The notes beneath the pieces were generated by a model. That model saw nothing but the letters and a program-made list of their open reading frames with translations. It did not search any database and was not told the DNA's origin. Made by a program: the position numbers and the translations under genes. This document shows positions 17,517 to 26,576 of a DNA stretch of 64,000 bases, in pieces. The DNA is taken from contig NZ_CAAHFG010000001.1 of the NCBI RefSeq assembly GCF_900890425.1, positions 4,309,954 to 4,373,953 of the forward strand. Reading direction: 5' to 3'. The stretch is from Pontiella desulfatans. Its GTDB lineage: Bacteria > Verrucomicrobiota > Kiritimatiellia > Kiritimatiellales > Pontiellaceae. The number at the start of each line of letters is the position of its first letter. Positions within the stretch are counted from its first letter, which is position 1.

Positions 17517-17702
17517 AGATTTATGATCTTCCTCATCTGAAAACGCGCCGGGATCTCTGAGACGCACTTCCGTGGACAACCGGAAAAACGCATTCATTTT
17601 CCAATTTTGTGCCTTTTTCTGTAATCGCACTCCTCCCCTCCCGTTGTAAGAGGTGGAATCAAACACGGTTCCACCAAATATAAATGGAACAGGGGAATGG
17701 AA

Positions 17703-17894
17703 ATGAAAACGTGGAAAAAACATATCGGTATCGTCCTGCTGATCGTCCTGGGCTGTGGGCAAGCGCAAAGCAAAGCCAACCACCCCGCACAACGTGATGC
17801 CACGCATCAAACCCAGCAAACCGGATTGGAGTTGAGCTCTGGAGCGTTGTATTTTTCTTCCACCATTACGCCGGATGAGGCCAATAAATTGTGA
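17703..17894 (+). CDS. Truncated lipoprotein stub
   Basis: A 63-codon frame, MKTWKKHIGI onward, with a hydrophobic signal and VLGC lipobox near residue 18. It has an AGGGGA ribosome site with 8-nt spacing to the second ATG (17703). A small hairpin (GGTGGAA...TTCCACC, 17652-17675) precedes it. The frame stops just before the IS630 remnant, so it is probably the 5' part of a longer gene cut by that element. It may still be translated, but I see no evidence that it is functional. Confidence 0.45.
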   Translation: MKTWKKHIGIVLLIVLGCGQAQSKANHPAQRDATHQTQQTGLELSSGALYFSSTITPDEANKL

Positions 17895-17929
17895 GCATAC
17901 TTGAGGCGGATATCGTCACTCATGTCTGG

Positions 17930-18522
17930 AGCCGCACACGCAAACTCTTCAGCAATGGATTGCGGCACAACCCGATCTCACCCTCAAGGAGCTGGAGCTT
18001 AGGTGCAAGCAGGAGCTTCATGTTCGAATAGGGATCACCGCGCTATGGCAGCAGCTCGACAAGCTTGGTCTAAGCTTTAAAAAAAAACGCTTCACGCCAG
18101 CGAGCAAGATCGTGAAGATGTTCGTCTGGCGCGGCTGGTCTGGAAAGCACAGCAACCGGAATGGCCGGCCGCCAAGCTGGTATTCATCGACGAAACTGGC
18201 CTGAACACCAAAATGACCCGAGGATATGGGCGGGCTCCGCTGTCAAAGCGTTGCGTTTGTAAGGTTCCGTACGGTCACCGGCACACCAATACTTTTATTG
18301 CCGCGCTTCGGGTCGATGGGCTACATGCTCCATGGCTATTGGATGGACCGATGAACAGTCAGGCGTTCCTTGTTTATGTTAGACAGGTACTTGCGCCGGA
18401 ACTTCAAAAGGGTGATCGTGTTGTTTGCGACAATCTTTCATCCCACCATGCCCCTGGAGTTCGCGAAGCCTTGGAGGAAGTCGGGGCTGAGCTGATGTAT
18501 CTACCTCCCTACAGCCCGGTGC
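17930..18522 (+). pseudogene. IS630-family transposase remnant
   Basis: The protein pieces match a DDE_3-type IS630 transposase. An upstream piece reads LQQWIAAQPDLTLKELEL, then comes KKTLHASEQDREDVRLARL, then FIDETGLN with the first catalytic Asp, VVCDNLSSHH with the second, and LMYLPPYSP, where it breaks off. The N-terminal helix-turn-helix and the final Glu region are missing. The two halves are in different frames joined at an A9 run (18079-18087), where a -1 slip restores the reading. The element is dead, because both ends are lost. Confidence 0.8.
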
Positions 18523-18917
18523 ACTTTTCAACCGGCGTTTACCGCTTTTTTTGAGAACTGAATTTGGCATGGCGGTAGCGTCTCCGCTGATGAGCGGCTT
18601 TTGGGTCGTGCGGTGGTTGCCCGTTCGGCGGGGCAGGCGGGACGCCTGCGGTACAGCAAACGGTACGCCGGCGGTGCGGTGCCATTTCCTGTCTTGTGCG
18701 GGAGCGGGGACATTCCTGTCCCCGGCGGGGGCCAGAAAGCCCCGCTCCGTTGGAACCGCCCATCGATTCCTGTCCACCCGCGCCAGCGGATGAGGCCGGA
18801 TTCGGGCGGACCGCCGACAGAACCGGAGAGGCGATGGATGGTTGCCTGCCCGAGAACATTGCCTTCACGGGAGGAAGGAACCCGCGCCGGTTTCCCCTGG
18901 ATTTTGAAGGAAGCGCG
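18523..18917. other. GC-rich decayed intergenic region
   Basis: About 395 bases with no supported gene. It contains short self-complementary pieces (GGCGGGACGCCTGC near 18640; GCGGGGACATTCCTGTCCCC near 18710) typical of degenerate palindromic repeats. It begins exactly where the IS630 homology stops, so it probably records rearrangement. Confidence 0.5.
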
Positions 18918-19454
18918 CTACTCTACCTCGACAACAACATTATCGAAGCGCCACCATTCCTTGGCCGTGGAGGTCTTTATGGTTTCGACCACCAGCATGA
19001 GATAGGTTTCGGCGGTGCCGGACGGAACCACGAAATCAGAAAGGGTAATCGTCTGGAACGTGGCGGAGGGCTTCGTTATGACCTTCTTGGACTCGCGCAA
19101 GGTCTTCCCCTCGGCATCGATGCACATCAGCACGACGGTGGCCTTTGAATTGCCTTTGATTTTCCCGGCAACATCGACGCTGCCCTTGACCACCCATCCG
19201 GCATCGGCCTTCGCAATGGTCCGCACACAGGCTTTCATTTCCGGCGCATCGCCCTTGGCAATGGAACACATGGCTGATTTTTCACCATTGCTGGCCGCCT
19301 TGGCATAGATTGACCACCCTTTTCCCTGGATGGTCCATCCCGTAAAGTCGCCGGACTCGAAACTACTCTTCATTTCGGCAGACCTCACCCGCGGAGCGGT
19401 TAACAAAACCAGCCCCACAACGATCCCCAACTCCACCAACCGATTCCGACGCAC
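18918..19454 (-). CDS. Secreted beta-sandwich protein, possible carbohydrate binding
   Basis: About 178 residues. A signal peptide (RRNRLVELGIVVGLVLLTAP, then RVRSAE) is followed by a beta-rich domain starting SSFESGDFTGWTIQG and ending WWRFDNVVVEVE. The FESGDFTGW start and FDNV end are typical of jelly-roll CBM-like or PEP-CTERM-type domains. I chose GTG at 19454 because GGGAG lies about 8 nt upstream; an in-frame ATG at 19520 would put 22 residues in front of the signal. No catalytic motif is seen. Confidence 0.65.
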   Translation of the reverse strand: MRRNRLVELGIVVGLVLLTAPRVRSAEMKSSFESGDFTGWTIQGKGWSIYAKAASNGEKSAMCSIAKGDAPEMKACVRTIAKADAGWVVKGSVDVAGKIKGNSKATVVLMCIDAEGKTLRESKKVITKPSATFQTITLSDFVVPSGTAETYLMLVVETIKTSTAKEWWRFDNVVVEVE

Positions 19455-19585
19455 GTTCCCATCTCCCTTTTTCACATGTGATACACGTCTACATTTTATG
19501 CACGAAAAACCGGAAAACATCCAGCCTGCGTTAAGTCTATTTTCAGGAAGGCGTCCAAACGCCGTTTAATCCGCCCCTGCAAGGG

Positions 19586-20458
19586 TCATTGCCCGCGAAA
19601 GCCGGAAGGCGCCAGTCCCGTCTTGCGCTTGAACAGGGCGGAAAAATGGTTCTGGGTCTTGAAACCGAGGGTTTCGGATATTTGCCGGATGGACAAATCG
19701 GACTCGGCCAGCAGCACCTTGGCCCGTTCAAGCCGCAGCTGCTGGTGATAGGCCGCGGGCGCCATGCCGCGCTGCTCCCGGAACACCTTGCGGAACCAGG
19801 AATAACCCACATAGAGGTTGGCGGCCAGCTCTTCCACATCGAGCGGACGGTGCAGGTTGTTTTCCATGATTTCCCGCGCCTGCCCTACCACGCTATGGAT
19901 ATAATCCCGATTCGAGGAGCGGCTCGAAAACGCACAACGCGAGCTCATCTCCAGCGCGCTTTTCCTGAGGGCTTCCGCCACCTGGTCAAAAATCCGCACC
20001 GGGAATCCCGCCGAAGGCCCCGTGGCCCACAATCCGGCAACAACCCGATGCTCCTCATCGAAAACCGGCACCCCCACGCAGTGGCACCCTTCGATCTGCT
20101 CCGACACATCGATGCTGTAGCCCTTCTCGCGGACACTCTCGAGTTCCGCTTCGAAATCCGCGGGGCTTGTTATGGTGCTCTGGGTGTATCGCCGGAAATC
20201 CATGTGCGCATAATAGGCACGGCGCTCCGCTTCGGGCAGGTAGGCCAGCATCGCCTTGCTCGGGGCCCCGGTATGCAGCGGAAACTCGTAATGGACTGCC
20301 AGATGGAAAGAAAAACCGGAACTTCCGTCCACTGCCGCCAACACAATCCCGTCCCCTTTACCGGGTTGGAGCGTGCCAAGCCCAATGGTGTAGCCGAGGC
20401 TCTGTTCGAGCCTGCGCATGACATCCCTGGCCTTGGCGGTTAGTTTTTCGAGCGGCAT
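19586..20458 (-). CDS. AraC-family regulator with IclR-type sensor domain
   Basis: A 290-residue protein. Residues about 15-175 resemble the IclR effector-binding domain (KAMLAYLPEAERRAYY, FEAELESVREKGYSID, GCHCVGVPVFDEEHRVVAGL). Residues 190-290 are an AraC double helix-turn-helix (RPLDVEELAANLYVGYSWFR, then SIRQISETLGFKTQNHFSAL). It is divergent from the HzsA-related genes with about 95 bases between, so it probably controls them. No good ribosome site is seen before the ATG at 20458. Confidence 0.8.
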   Translation of the reverse strand: MPLEKLTAKARDVMRRLEQSLGYTIGLGTLQPGKGDGIVLAAVDGSSGFSFHLAVHYEFPLHTGAPSKAMLAYLPEAERRAYYAHMDFRRYTQSTITSPADFEAELESVREKGYSIDVSEQIEGCHCVGVPVFDEEHRVVAGLWATGPSAGFPVRIFDQVAEALRKSALEMSSRCAFSSRSSNRDYIHSVVGQAREIMENNLHRPLDVEELAANLYVGYSWFRKVFREQRGMAPAAYHQQLRLERAKVLLAESDLSIRQISETLGFKTQNHFSALFKRKTGLAPSGFRGQ

Positions 20459-20552
20459 GGAATCAATATGTACATAAAAAAATATCAATGCAAATATATA
20501 CTCTTCGTCGCCGCACTGAGAGTATGGAACCGGTAATGAAGGAAAAAACACA

Positions 20553-23021
20553 ATGAACCCGACCCTGATCATGGCGACCCTCTTGCTGGCGGCTTCCCTT
20601 GCCCCTGCAGCGACCGATCCGGTGCATGCCGCCCATGCGCTGGATTTCGATGTGATTAGCCAAAACATTGAACAATACCATCCTTCGCAGTGGGCCGAAT
20701 ACGGCAAGGTGGCGGCCCAGGCCCTGCGCACGGACGCGCTGATTCTTGAAGCCGACCGCACTCCGGTGGACGTCGTCCTGCGGCGTACGCAGGCCCTGCT
20801 CGACCACCTCGGCGCGAAGCAACACCAACGGGACCTCAACCAACTCAAACGTAAAAACAAAGCGGGCCTTTCGGTTGAAGGGCAACGCGCATTGTTCATG
20901 GAGGTCGCGGAGCTGCGCCGCAAGGCGGCCTTTTCCAATCCCCTGCTCGACTTCGACTCGCTCCTCTTCCTTAAGCACAATCCCAAGGCACGCGGCGACA
21001 ACCACATGGTCGATCAATATCTCGGCTTCAACCAGTCGTCCGGAGGGGGTATCTTCCGGCTCGACCATCCCTTCACAAACCCGCAGGCCACTAGCCTACT
21101 GGACGATGAACTCGATCAAGAAAACGGCTCGTTCATTTCGCTCGACCTCGACTACGACGCGAACGAAATCCTTTTCGCCTACACGCCGCTCGACTGGAAG
21201 GGCCATACCGAAACAAACAACTGGAACGGCCAACCGTGGAACCCGCAGGAGGCCTCCCGCAACAACCACAACAAACACTATTGCTTCCTCGAAGAGTCGG
21301 CCTTCCATATCTTCAAGGCCAATGCCGACGGCGGGAACCTCCGGCAGCTCACAACCGGACAATGGGACGACTTCGACCCCGTCTTCCTGCCCAGCGGTCG
21401 CATCGTTTTCATCTCTGCCCGCGCCGGGGGAACCCAGCGGTGCGGCTACCGCTTCATCCCCACCTACACCCTGTTCGGCATGATGCCCGACGGTTCCGAC
21501 ATCCAGCAGTTCAGCTGGCACGACACCAACGAATGGCACCCCAGTGTCAACCACGACGGCATGCTCGTCTACACCCGCTGGGACTATGTCGACCGCGATT
21601 CCGACATTGCCCACCACCTTTGGTTCTGCTACCCGGACGGCCGCGACCCGCGCTCGATGCACGGCAACTATCCCGACAACCGCTCGCACCGCCCGTGGAT
21701 GGAAATGAGCATCCGCGCCGTACCCGGTTCCCACCAATACACCGCCGTCGCCGCGCCCCACCATGGCGAGGCCTACGGCTCGCTCGTCCTCATCGACCAA
21801 GCGCTTCCGGACGACCGCGCGATGTCGCAGGTCAAGCGAATCACGCCGCTCTCCGCCTTTCCTGAATCCGAAATCACTCCCGGCCTCTCGTTCCGCGACG
21901 GCAAGGGCAACAAGCAGCGCGACTGGAACTATGGAACCCCGTGGCCACTCTCCGACGACTTCCACCTCTGCGTCTACTCCCATAAAAAACTCGGCAACTA
22001 TGGCATCTATCTCGTCGACAGCTTCGGCAACCGCGAGCTCATCTATCGCGATCCAAGCATCTCCTGCCTCGACCCAATCCCCTTCCGCCCGCGCACGCGC
22101 CCGCCCGTCATCCCCGTCCAAACCCAGCAGATGCAGGCCGACCGCGAGCCGGGGCTCGATCCCTCCATCGGCACGGTCTCGGTCATGAACGTCTACGAAG
22201 GCGAATTCCCGATTCCCGAAGGCATAACGATCAAGGAATTGCGCATCGTCAACGTCTTCCCAAAATCGACGCACGCCATCGACAACCCGCGCATCGGCCA
22301 TGCCGACCAGTCGATCGCGCGCGGCGTGCTCGGCACGGTGCCCGTCGAGGAAGACGGCAGCGTCTTCTTCGAATGCCCCACCGGGGCGGGCCTCTATTTC
22401 CAGCTGCTCGACGAACACGGCATGATGGTGCAGAACATGCGCACCGACACCTACCTGCATCCCGGCGAAAAGCTCAACTGCATCGGTTGCCACGAAGACA
22501 AATTGAACGCGCCGAAGATCAACCGGGTTCCGCTGGCCCTCAAGCGCCCGCCTTCCAAAATCAAGCCCGAAGCGCCCGGCTCCTGGCCGCTCACCTTCCC
22601 GCGCCTCGTCCAGCCCGTGCTCGACAAGCACCCGGATTTCTTCGCCGCGCTCTATCCCGAAAAAAACCTCAGCGGAACCGAGTTCGGCAAGTGGGGCTGG
22701 TCGCAAGCCATGCACACGCTCGAGAAAGACGCATGGGGCAAGCATGGCGGCAACGGGGCCCTCTCGAAGAAAAACAAACGCTCCTACTCCCTCCCCATGC
22801 AGGAAGGTGCCCGCGTCTCCAAACTCTGGAAAAAACTCGAAGCCGCCGGGGCGCGCGAAAAACTACCGCCCGAAGACCTGCGCCGCATCACCCTCTGGCT
22901 CGACTGCAACTCCAACTTCTACGGCGCATACAAGGATATCGGCCAGCAGGCGCAGGGCGCAGCCCTCCTCCCCCAAGACGGAATCCCCGCCTGGTCGCCC
23001 CCCAACCAATTCGTTAACTAA
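20553..23021 (+). CDS. HzsA-related secreted cytochrome/beta-propeller protein, copy 1
   Basis: An 822-residue protein with a signal peptide (cleavage probably after residue 19-20). The middle has PD40/WD40-like blades (NLRQLTTGQWDDFDPVFLPS). One c-haem site C643-x2-C646-H647 (CIGCHED) lies before the C-terminal domain. The family resembles the alpha subunit of hydrazine synthase, but relatives are common in non-anammox bacteria and their function is unknown. Where copy 2 has a second haem motif, this copy reads LDKHPDFFAAL, so that haem site is lost. It is followed 12 bases later by copy 2. Confidence 0.75.
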   Translation: MNPTLIMATLLLAASLAPAATDPVHAAHALDFDVISQNIEQYHPSQWAEYGKVAAQALRTDALILEADRTPVDVVLRRTQALLDHLGAKQHQRDLNQLKRKNKAGLSVEGQRALFMEVAELRRKAAFSNPLLDFDSLLFLKHNPKARGDNHMVDQYLGFNQSSGGGIFRLDHPFTNPQATSLLDDELDQENGSFISLDLDYDANEILFAYTPLDWKGHTETNNWNGQPWNPQEASRNNHNKHYCFLEESAFHIFKANADGGNLRQLTTGQWDDFDPVFLPSGRIVFISARAGGTQRCGYRFIPTYTLFGMMPDGSDIQQFSWHDTNEWHPSVNHDGMLVYTRWDYVDRDSDIAHHLWFCYPDGRDPRSMHGNYPDNRSHRPWMEMSIRAVPGSHQYTAVAAPHHGEAYGSLVLIDQALPDDRAMSQVKRITPLSAFPESEITPGLSFRDGKGNKQRDWNYGTPWPLSDDFHLCVYSHKKLGNYGIYLVDSFGNRELIYRDPSISCLDPIPFRPRTRPPVIPVQTQQMQADREPGLDPSIGTVSVMNVYEGEFPIPEGITIKELRIVNVFPKSTHAIDNPRIGHADQSIARGVLGTVPVEEDGSVFFECPTGAGLYFQLLDEHGMMVQNMRTDTYLHPGEKLNCIGCHEDKLNAPKINRVPLALKRPPSKIKPEAPGSWPLTFPRLVQPVLDKHPDFFAALYPEKNLSGTEFGKWGWSQAMHTLEKDAWGKHGGNGALSKKNKRSYSLPMQEGARVSKLWKKLEAAGAREKLPPEDLRRITLWLDCNSNFYGAYKDIGQQAQGAALLPQDGIPAWSPPNQFVN

Positions 23022-23033
23022 CAGGAATTAAAT

Positions 23034-25490
23034 ATGACCGCTAAGACGCTAAGAAACAAAGCATCCAAATACCCGCCCTTTCGTATCTTTGCGTCTTTGC
23101 GGTCAAAATATTTCCATATGATGAGAAATTCTTCTGCCACCAAATTATTCTGCTTAATTCCACTATTGGCCATGCGAACGCACGCAAGCGAAGTCGAGGA
23201 ACAGTACAAGGTACTGGAGTTCGACCTGACGCGCGTCGCCCATTTCGAGAGCATCGCATCCGAAACCCTCCACCCGCAGGCGCTGGTCACCCTGGCCGAC
23301 CGCGACCCACTGGACATCCTCCTGCGCCGCACCCGTGCGCTGCTCAACGACATTGAACAGATGCCGGGCGCGCCGGACATGAAGGCGTTCGCCAAGCGGC
23401 TCAAAGAGTTCGAACGTTCCGAGGACGGCCGGAAGGAGCTCTTTGCCAACGTTCATGAGCTCCGCCGGGAGATCGCCTTTGCCAACCCCCTGCTCGACTT
23501 CGACAAGATCCTCTTCATCAAACGCCACCGCTCCAACTTCAGCCACATGTGCGACCAGTTCTACGGTGCGCACGCGCGCCCCGGTGGCGGCGTTTGTGTT
23601 TTAGGCAACCCCTTCAGCGACCAGCCTTCCGTCCGGAATATTGTTCCCGAACTAAACGATGGCAGTTTCCTCTCCCCGGAGCTCGCGTTCGACGGCAAGC
23701 AGATCATGTTCGCCTACGTTGAAGGCACCGGCGACAAGAAACATATCGTCCACCTCGACCACGAGCGCGGACATTGGGAAGAAGGCCGCTGCTACCACCT
23801 CTATTCCGCCGACCTCGACACTGAAGGCAACGCCTCAAATTTGAAGCAACTCACCGAAGGCACCTTCAACGACTTTGATCCGTGCTACCTGCCGAATGGG
23901 CGCGTCGCCTTCATCTCCGAGCGGCGCGGCGGCTACCTGCGCTGCGGACGCGCCTGCCCTTCGTACACCGTGCACGACATGAAGCCCGACGGTTCCGATA
24001 TCCGCATCCTCTCCCCCCACGAAAACAACGAGTGGCAGCCGAGCGTCCTGCACGACGGCATGCTCGCCTACACCCGCTGGGACTATGTCGACCGCCACGG
24101 TTGCGTGGCCCACCATCCGTGGATCATGACGCCCGACGGTCGCGACTCGCGCGCCGTGCACGGCAACTTTTCCGTCGCCAAGAAACGCGCCGACATGGAG
24201 ATGGATCTGCGCGCCGTGCCGAGCTCGAACAAAATGATCGGCACCGCCGCACCGCACCACGGCCAGGCCTACGGCTCGATCATTCTCATCGACCCGCGCG
24301 TGCCGGACGACGATGGAATGGCGCCCGTCAAGCGCGTCACACCCGAAGTCGGTTTCCCCGAAACCCAGAAAGGCAAACAGGTCTACGGCACGCCGTGGCC
24401 GCTGAGCGAAGATTACTACCTCGTTATCTACGACGCCAAAATGCAGCAACGCAACGGACGGCAGGGCGACAAATCCAACCCCCGCGGCGAATACGGCATC
24501 TACCTGCTCGATAAGTTCGGCAACAAGATCCTGATCTACCGCGATCCGGAAATCGCCTGCCTCAGCCCCATCCCGCTGCGCCCGCGCCCGATGCCCCCCG
24601 CCCTGCCCGAAAAGTGCGACCGCCTCGCCGACACGCCGCCGACGCACGGCTCCATGGCCGTCATGGATGTCTACGACTCGTTCCTGCCCTGGCCGAACGA
24701 CACCAAGATCAAAGCGTTGCGCATCGTCCAGATCCACCCCAGCTCAGTGCCCTCCGGGCCGCGGCCGCACGAGACCGGGCGGCGCATCGCCGAAGCGTCC
24801 GACTCGGTCAACCTCACCCGCAGCATCCTCGGCACCGTGCCCGTCGAGGAGGACGGCAGCGCGCACTTCAAGGTCCCCGCACTCAAGGAACTCCTTTTCC
24901 AGGCGCTGGACGAAAACGGCCTTGCCGTGCAGTCGATGCGCTCCTCCACCTGGGTGCAGCCCGGCGAACAGCTCGTTTGCATGGGCTGCCACGAACCGAA
25001 AAACCGCGCGCCGCTCCCATCGAACCACGTACCGCTGGCCATGAAGCGCAAGCCATCCGAACCGATGCCCGACGTCGATGGCACCAACCCCTTCAGCTAC
25101 CCGCGCCTCGTTCAGCCCGTGCTCGATAAGCATTGCGTCGGCTGCCACGACAAGGACCACATGCTTCCGCTCGACCGCACCATCGTCGACTCCAAGCTCG
25201 ACCGCCAAAGAACCACGCAGGTCTACCGCTCCTACGACAGCCTCATTCACAAATACGCGTTCTGGGAGTTCGGCGACCACTACCGCACCATCCCCGGCCA
25301 GTTCGGCGCCCGCGACTCCAAACTCTACAAGATGCTGAAGAATGGACACAGCAACGTCAAGCTGACCGACGAAGAGCTGCACCGCATCACCGTCTGGCTC
25401 GACTCGATGTCGAACTTCTACGGCGTCTACGAAAAGGAAGGCGGCCTCGCCCAGCTCCGCGGCGAGATCGTCCAACCCACGCTGGAATAG
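23034..25490 (+). CDS. HzsA-related secreted cytochrome/beta-propeller protein, copy 2
   Basis: Up to 818 residues, paralogous to the preceding gene along its whole length. Haem motifs are CMGCH at 649-653 and CVGCH at 701-705. Propeller blades such as LKQLTEGTFNDFDPCYLPNG are visible. The start is unusual: the ATG at 23034 has AGGA 7 nt upstream, but the first 24 codons are a palindromic repeat. A signal peptide (MMRNSSATKLFCLIPLLAMR) begins only at residue 29 (23118), which has no ribosome site. Either the protein carries a repeat-derived extension or translation starts late. Function is unknown; an extracytoplasmic redox role is inferred from the haems. Confidence 0.75.
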   Translation: MTAKTLRNKASKYPPFRIFASLRSKYFHMMRNSSATKLFCLIPLLAMRTHASEVEEQYKVLEFDLTRVAHFESIASETLHPQALVTLADRDPLDILLRRTRALLNDIEQMPGAPDMKAFAKRLKEFERSEDGRKELFANVHELRREIAFANPLLDFDKILFIKRHRSNFSHMCDQFYGAHARPGGGVCVLGNPFSDQPSVRNIVPELNDGSFLSPELAFDGKQIMFAYVEGTGDKKHIVHLDHERGHWEEGRCYHLYSADLDTEGNASNLKQLTEGTFNDFDPCYLPNGRVAFISERRGGYLRCGRACPSYTVHDMKPDGSDIRILSPHENNEWQPSVLHDGMLAYTRWDYVDRHGCVAHHPWIMTPDGRDSRAVHGNFSVAKKRADMEMDLRAVPSSNKMIGTAAPHHGQAYGSIILIDPRVPDDDGMAPVKRVTPEVGFPETQKGKQVYGTPWPLSEDYYLVIYDAKMQQRNGRQGDKSNPRGEYGIYLLDKFGNKILIYRDPEIACLSPIPLRPRPMPPALPEKCDRLADTPPTHGSMAVMDVYDSFLPWPNDTKIKALRIVQIHPSSVPSGPRPHETGRRIAEASDSVNLTRSILGTVPVEEDGSAHFKVPALKELLFQALDENGLAVQSMRSSTWVQPGEQLVCMGCHEPKNRAPLPSNHVPLAMKRKPSEPMPDVDGTNPFSYPRLVQPVLDKHCVGCHDKDHMLPLDRTIVDSKLDRQRTTQVYRSYDSLIHKYAFWEFGDHYRTIPGQFGARDSKLYKMLKNGHSNVKLTDEELHRITVWLDSMSNFYGVYEKEGGLAQLRGEIVQPTLE
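23035..23105. repeat. Palindromic repeat inside the 5' end of HzsA-related copy 2
   Basis: TGACCGCTAAGACGCTAAG at the left and CTTTGCGTCTTTGCGGTCA at the right are inverted copies with a few mismatches, spaced by about 33 bases. The repeat begins within the ATG of the downstream gene and stays in frame throughout. Confidence 0.8.
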
Positions 25491-25493
25491 TCA

Positions 25494-26452
25494 TGTTCAA
25501 ACCACGTAATTTGAAAAGACAGCGCAAAGCGTTCTGGAGCGCGGAGGCAACCAACGGGCGACACCGCTTTCCGCGTACAAAGAGCGGCGTGGCGCTCCGC
25601 TTCCCGCCGCACTCCAGAACGATTGCATTGTGCCTTTTCGTGGTAGCAAACGCTGAAGCAAAGGAAATCAAGCACCGCTTTTTGGCGAAGGATGAATCGC
25701 GGGCGCAGTTGCACTATGTCGACCAGCTCGATGCCTCCAAGGATTGGACGATCAAGCTGGAAAAGGGTTGCCGCGATATCCGGCTGCTGGACAACCACCG
25801 CGTATTGGTTTCGCATGCCGACGGCTATGCGGAGTTCGATCTCGCCACGCAACAACAGGTGCATGAAGTGCGCGATGCACGGTTCAAGAAGACGGAAACC
25901 GTCAGCCGCCTGCCCAACGGCAACACAATTCTCGGCGCAAACCAGAAGGGCATCACCTTTTTCGAGATCGCACCGGATGGCGCGGTGGTTCGGCAGGTCA
26001 ACTTTCCGCAGTTCAACACCATGCGGCTGATGCGCCTTTCGCCGGAAGGCCGTTTCCTGTTCGGCGCCAACACCGACCACGTCATCGAAGCGGATTGGGA
26101 CGGAGCCATCCACGCCGACATCCAGGTTCCCGGCGCCAAACATATTTACTGGATTCGGAAAATGGATGCGCACTACCGCGTCTCGACGGGCTATGGCAAG
26201 TCGATCGTCGATGTCAGCCCGCAAGGCGAGGTGCTGCGCACGCTCGGCGGAACCGACGACTATTTTTTCTTTTCGCGCCCGTTCGAGTTGGCCAACGGAA
26301 ACACCGTCTGCTGCAACTGGACGGGGCACAAGCCCAACGACAGCGAGAAGGCGCCGCAGCTCGTCGAGTTCGACCCGCAAGGCAACGTCGTCTGGAACTG
26401 GCACGATCCCCAACGCGCCGGCACCATCCACGGCGTCATCGTTTTAGACTAA
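25494..26452 (+). CDS. Secreted beta-propeller protein with repeat-derived N-terminus
   Basis: A 318-residue protein. The last 270 residues repeat a blade pattern (DIRLLDNHRVLVSHADGYAE, FNTMRLMRLSPEGRFLFGAN, GEVLRTLGGTDDYFF), consistent with a PQQ- or WD40-like propeller. A hydrophobic signal-like stretch (RTIALCLFVVANAEAKE) begins only at about residue 42. The preceding codons include the palindrome at 25530-25621. The gene starts 4 bases after the stop of the HzsA-related copy 2, so it belongs to the same operon. No enzyme motif is visible; it may be a partner of the two cytochromes. Confidence 0.6.
25530..25621. repeat. Palindromic repeat inside the propeller gene
   Basis: The arms cgttctggagcgcgg and ccgccgcactccagaacg are inverted copies with small mismatches, about 60 bases apart. 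A second inner pair (CCGCTTTCCGC...GCGGCGTGG) is weaker. It lies in frame near the start of the coding region, just upstream of the signal-peptide codons. Confidence 0.7.
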
Positions 26453-26472
26453 CCAAACCATAGAGAAGTATT

Positions 26473-26552
26473 GGCAAAATAATTGAATGCAAAATGAGGG
26501 TCATGCCCCATGCGTTATCGAAGCCAACATTTTGCATTGAATGATTTTGCTT
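26473..26552. repeat. GCAAAAT palindrome family, long copy
   Basis: The left arm ggcaaaataattgaatgcaa plus aatg and the right arm cattttgcattgaatgattt plus tgctt are inverted with about three mismatches. The 80-bp element lies between the propeller gene and the alcohol dehydrogenase gene. A shorter relative lies at 12200-12264. Confidence 0.8.
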
Positions 26553-26576
26553 AGACCGAGCACGAAAGGAACAACC

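Noticed and set aside
20553..25490. Anammox hydrazine synthase
   Set aside because: Only alpha-like proteins are present; the beta/gamma subunits and hydrazine dehydrogenase are absent. HzsA-related proteins are widespread in non-anammox bacteria.
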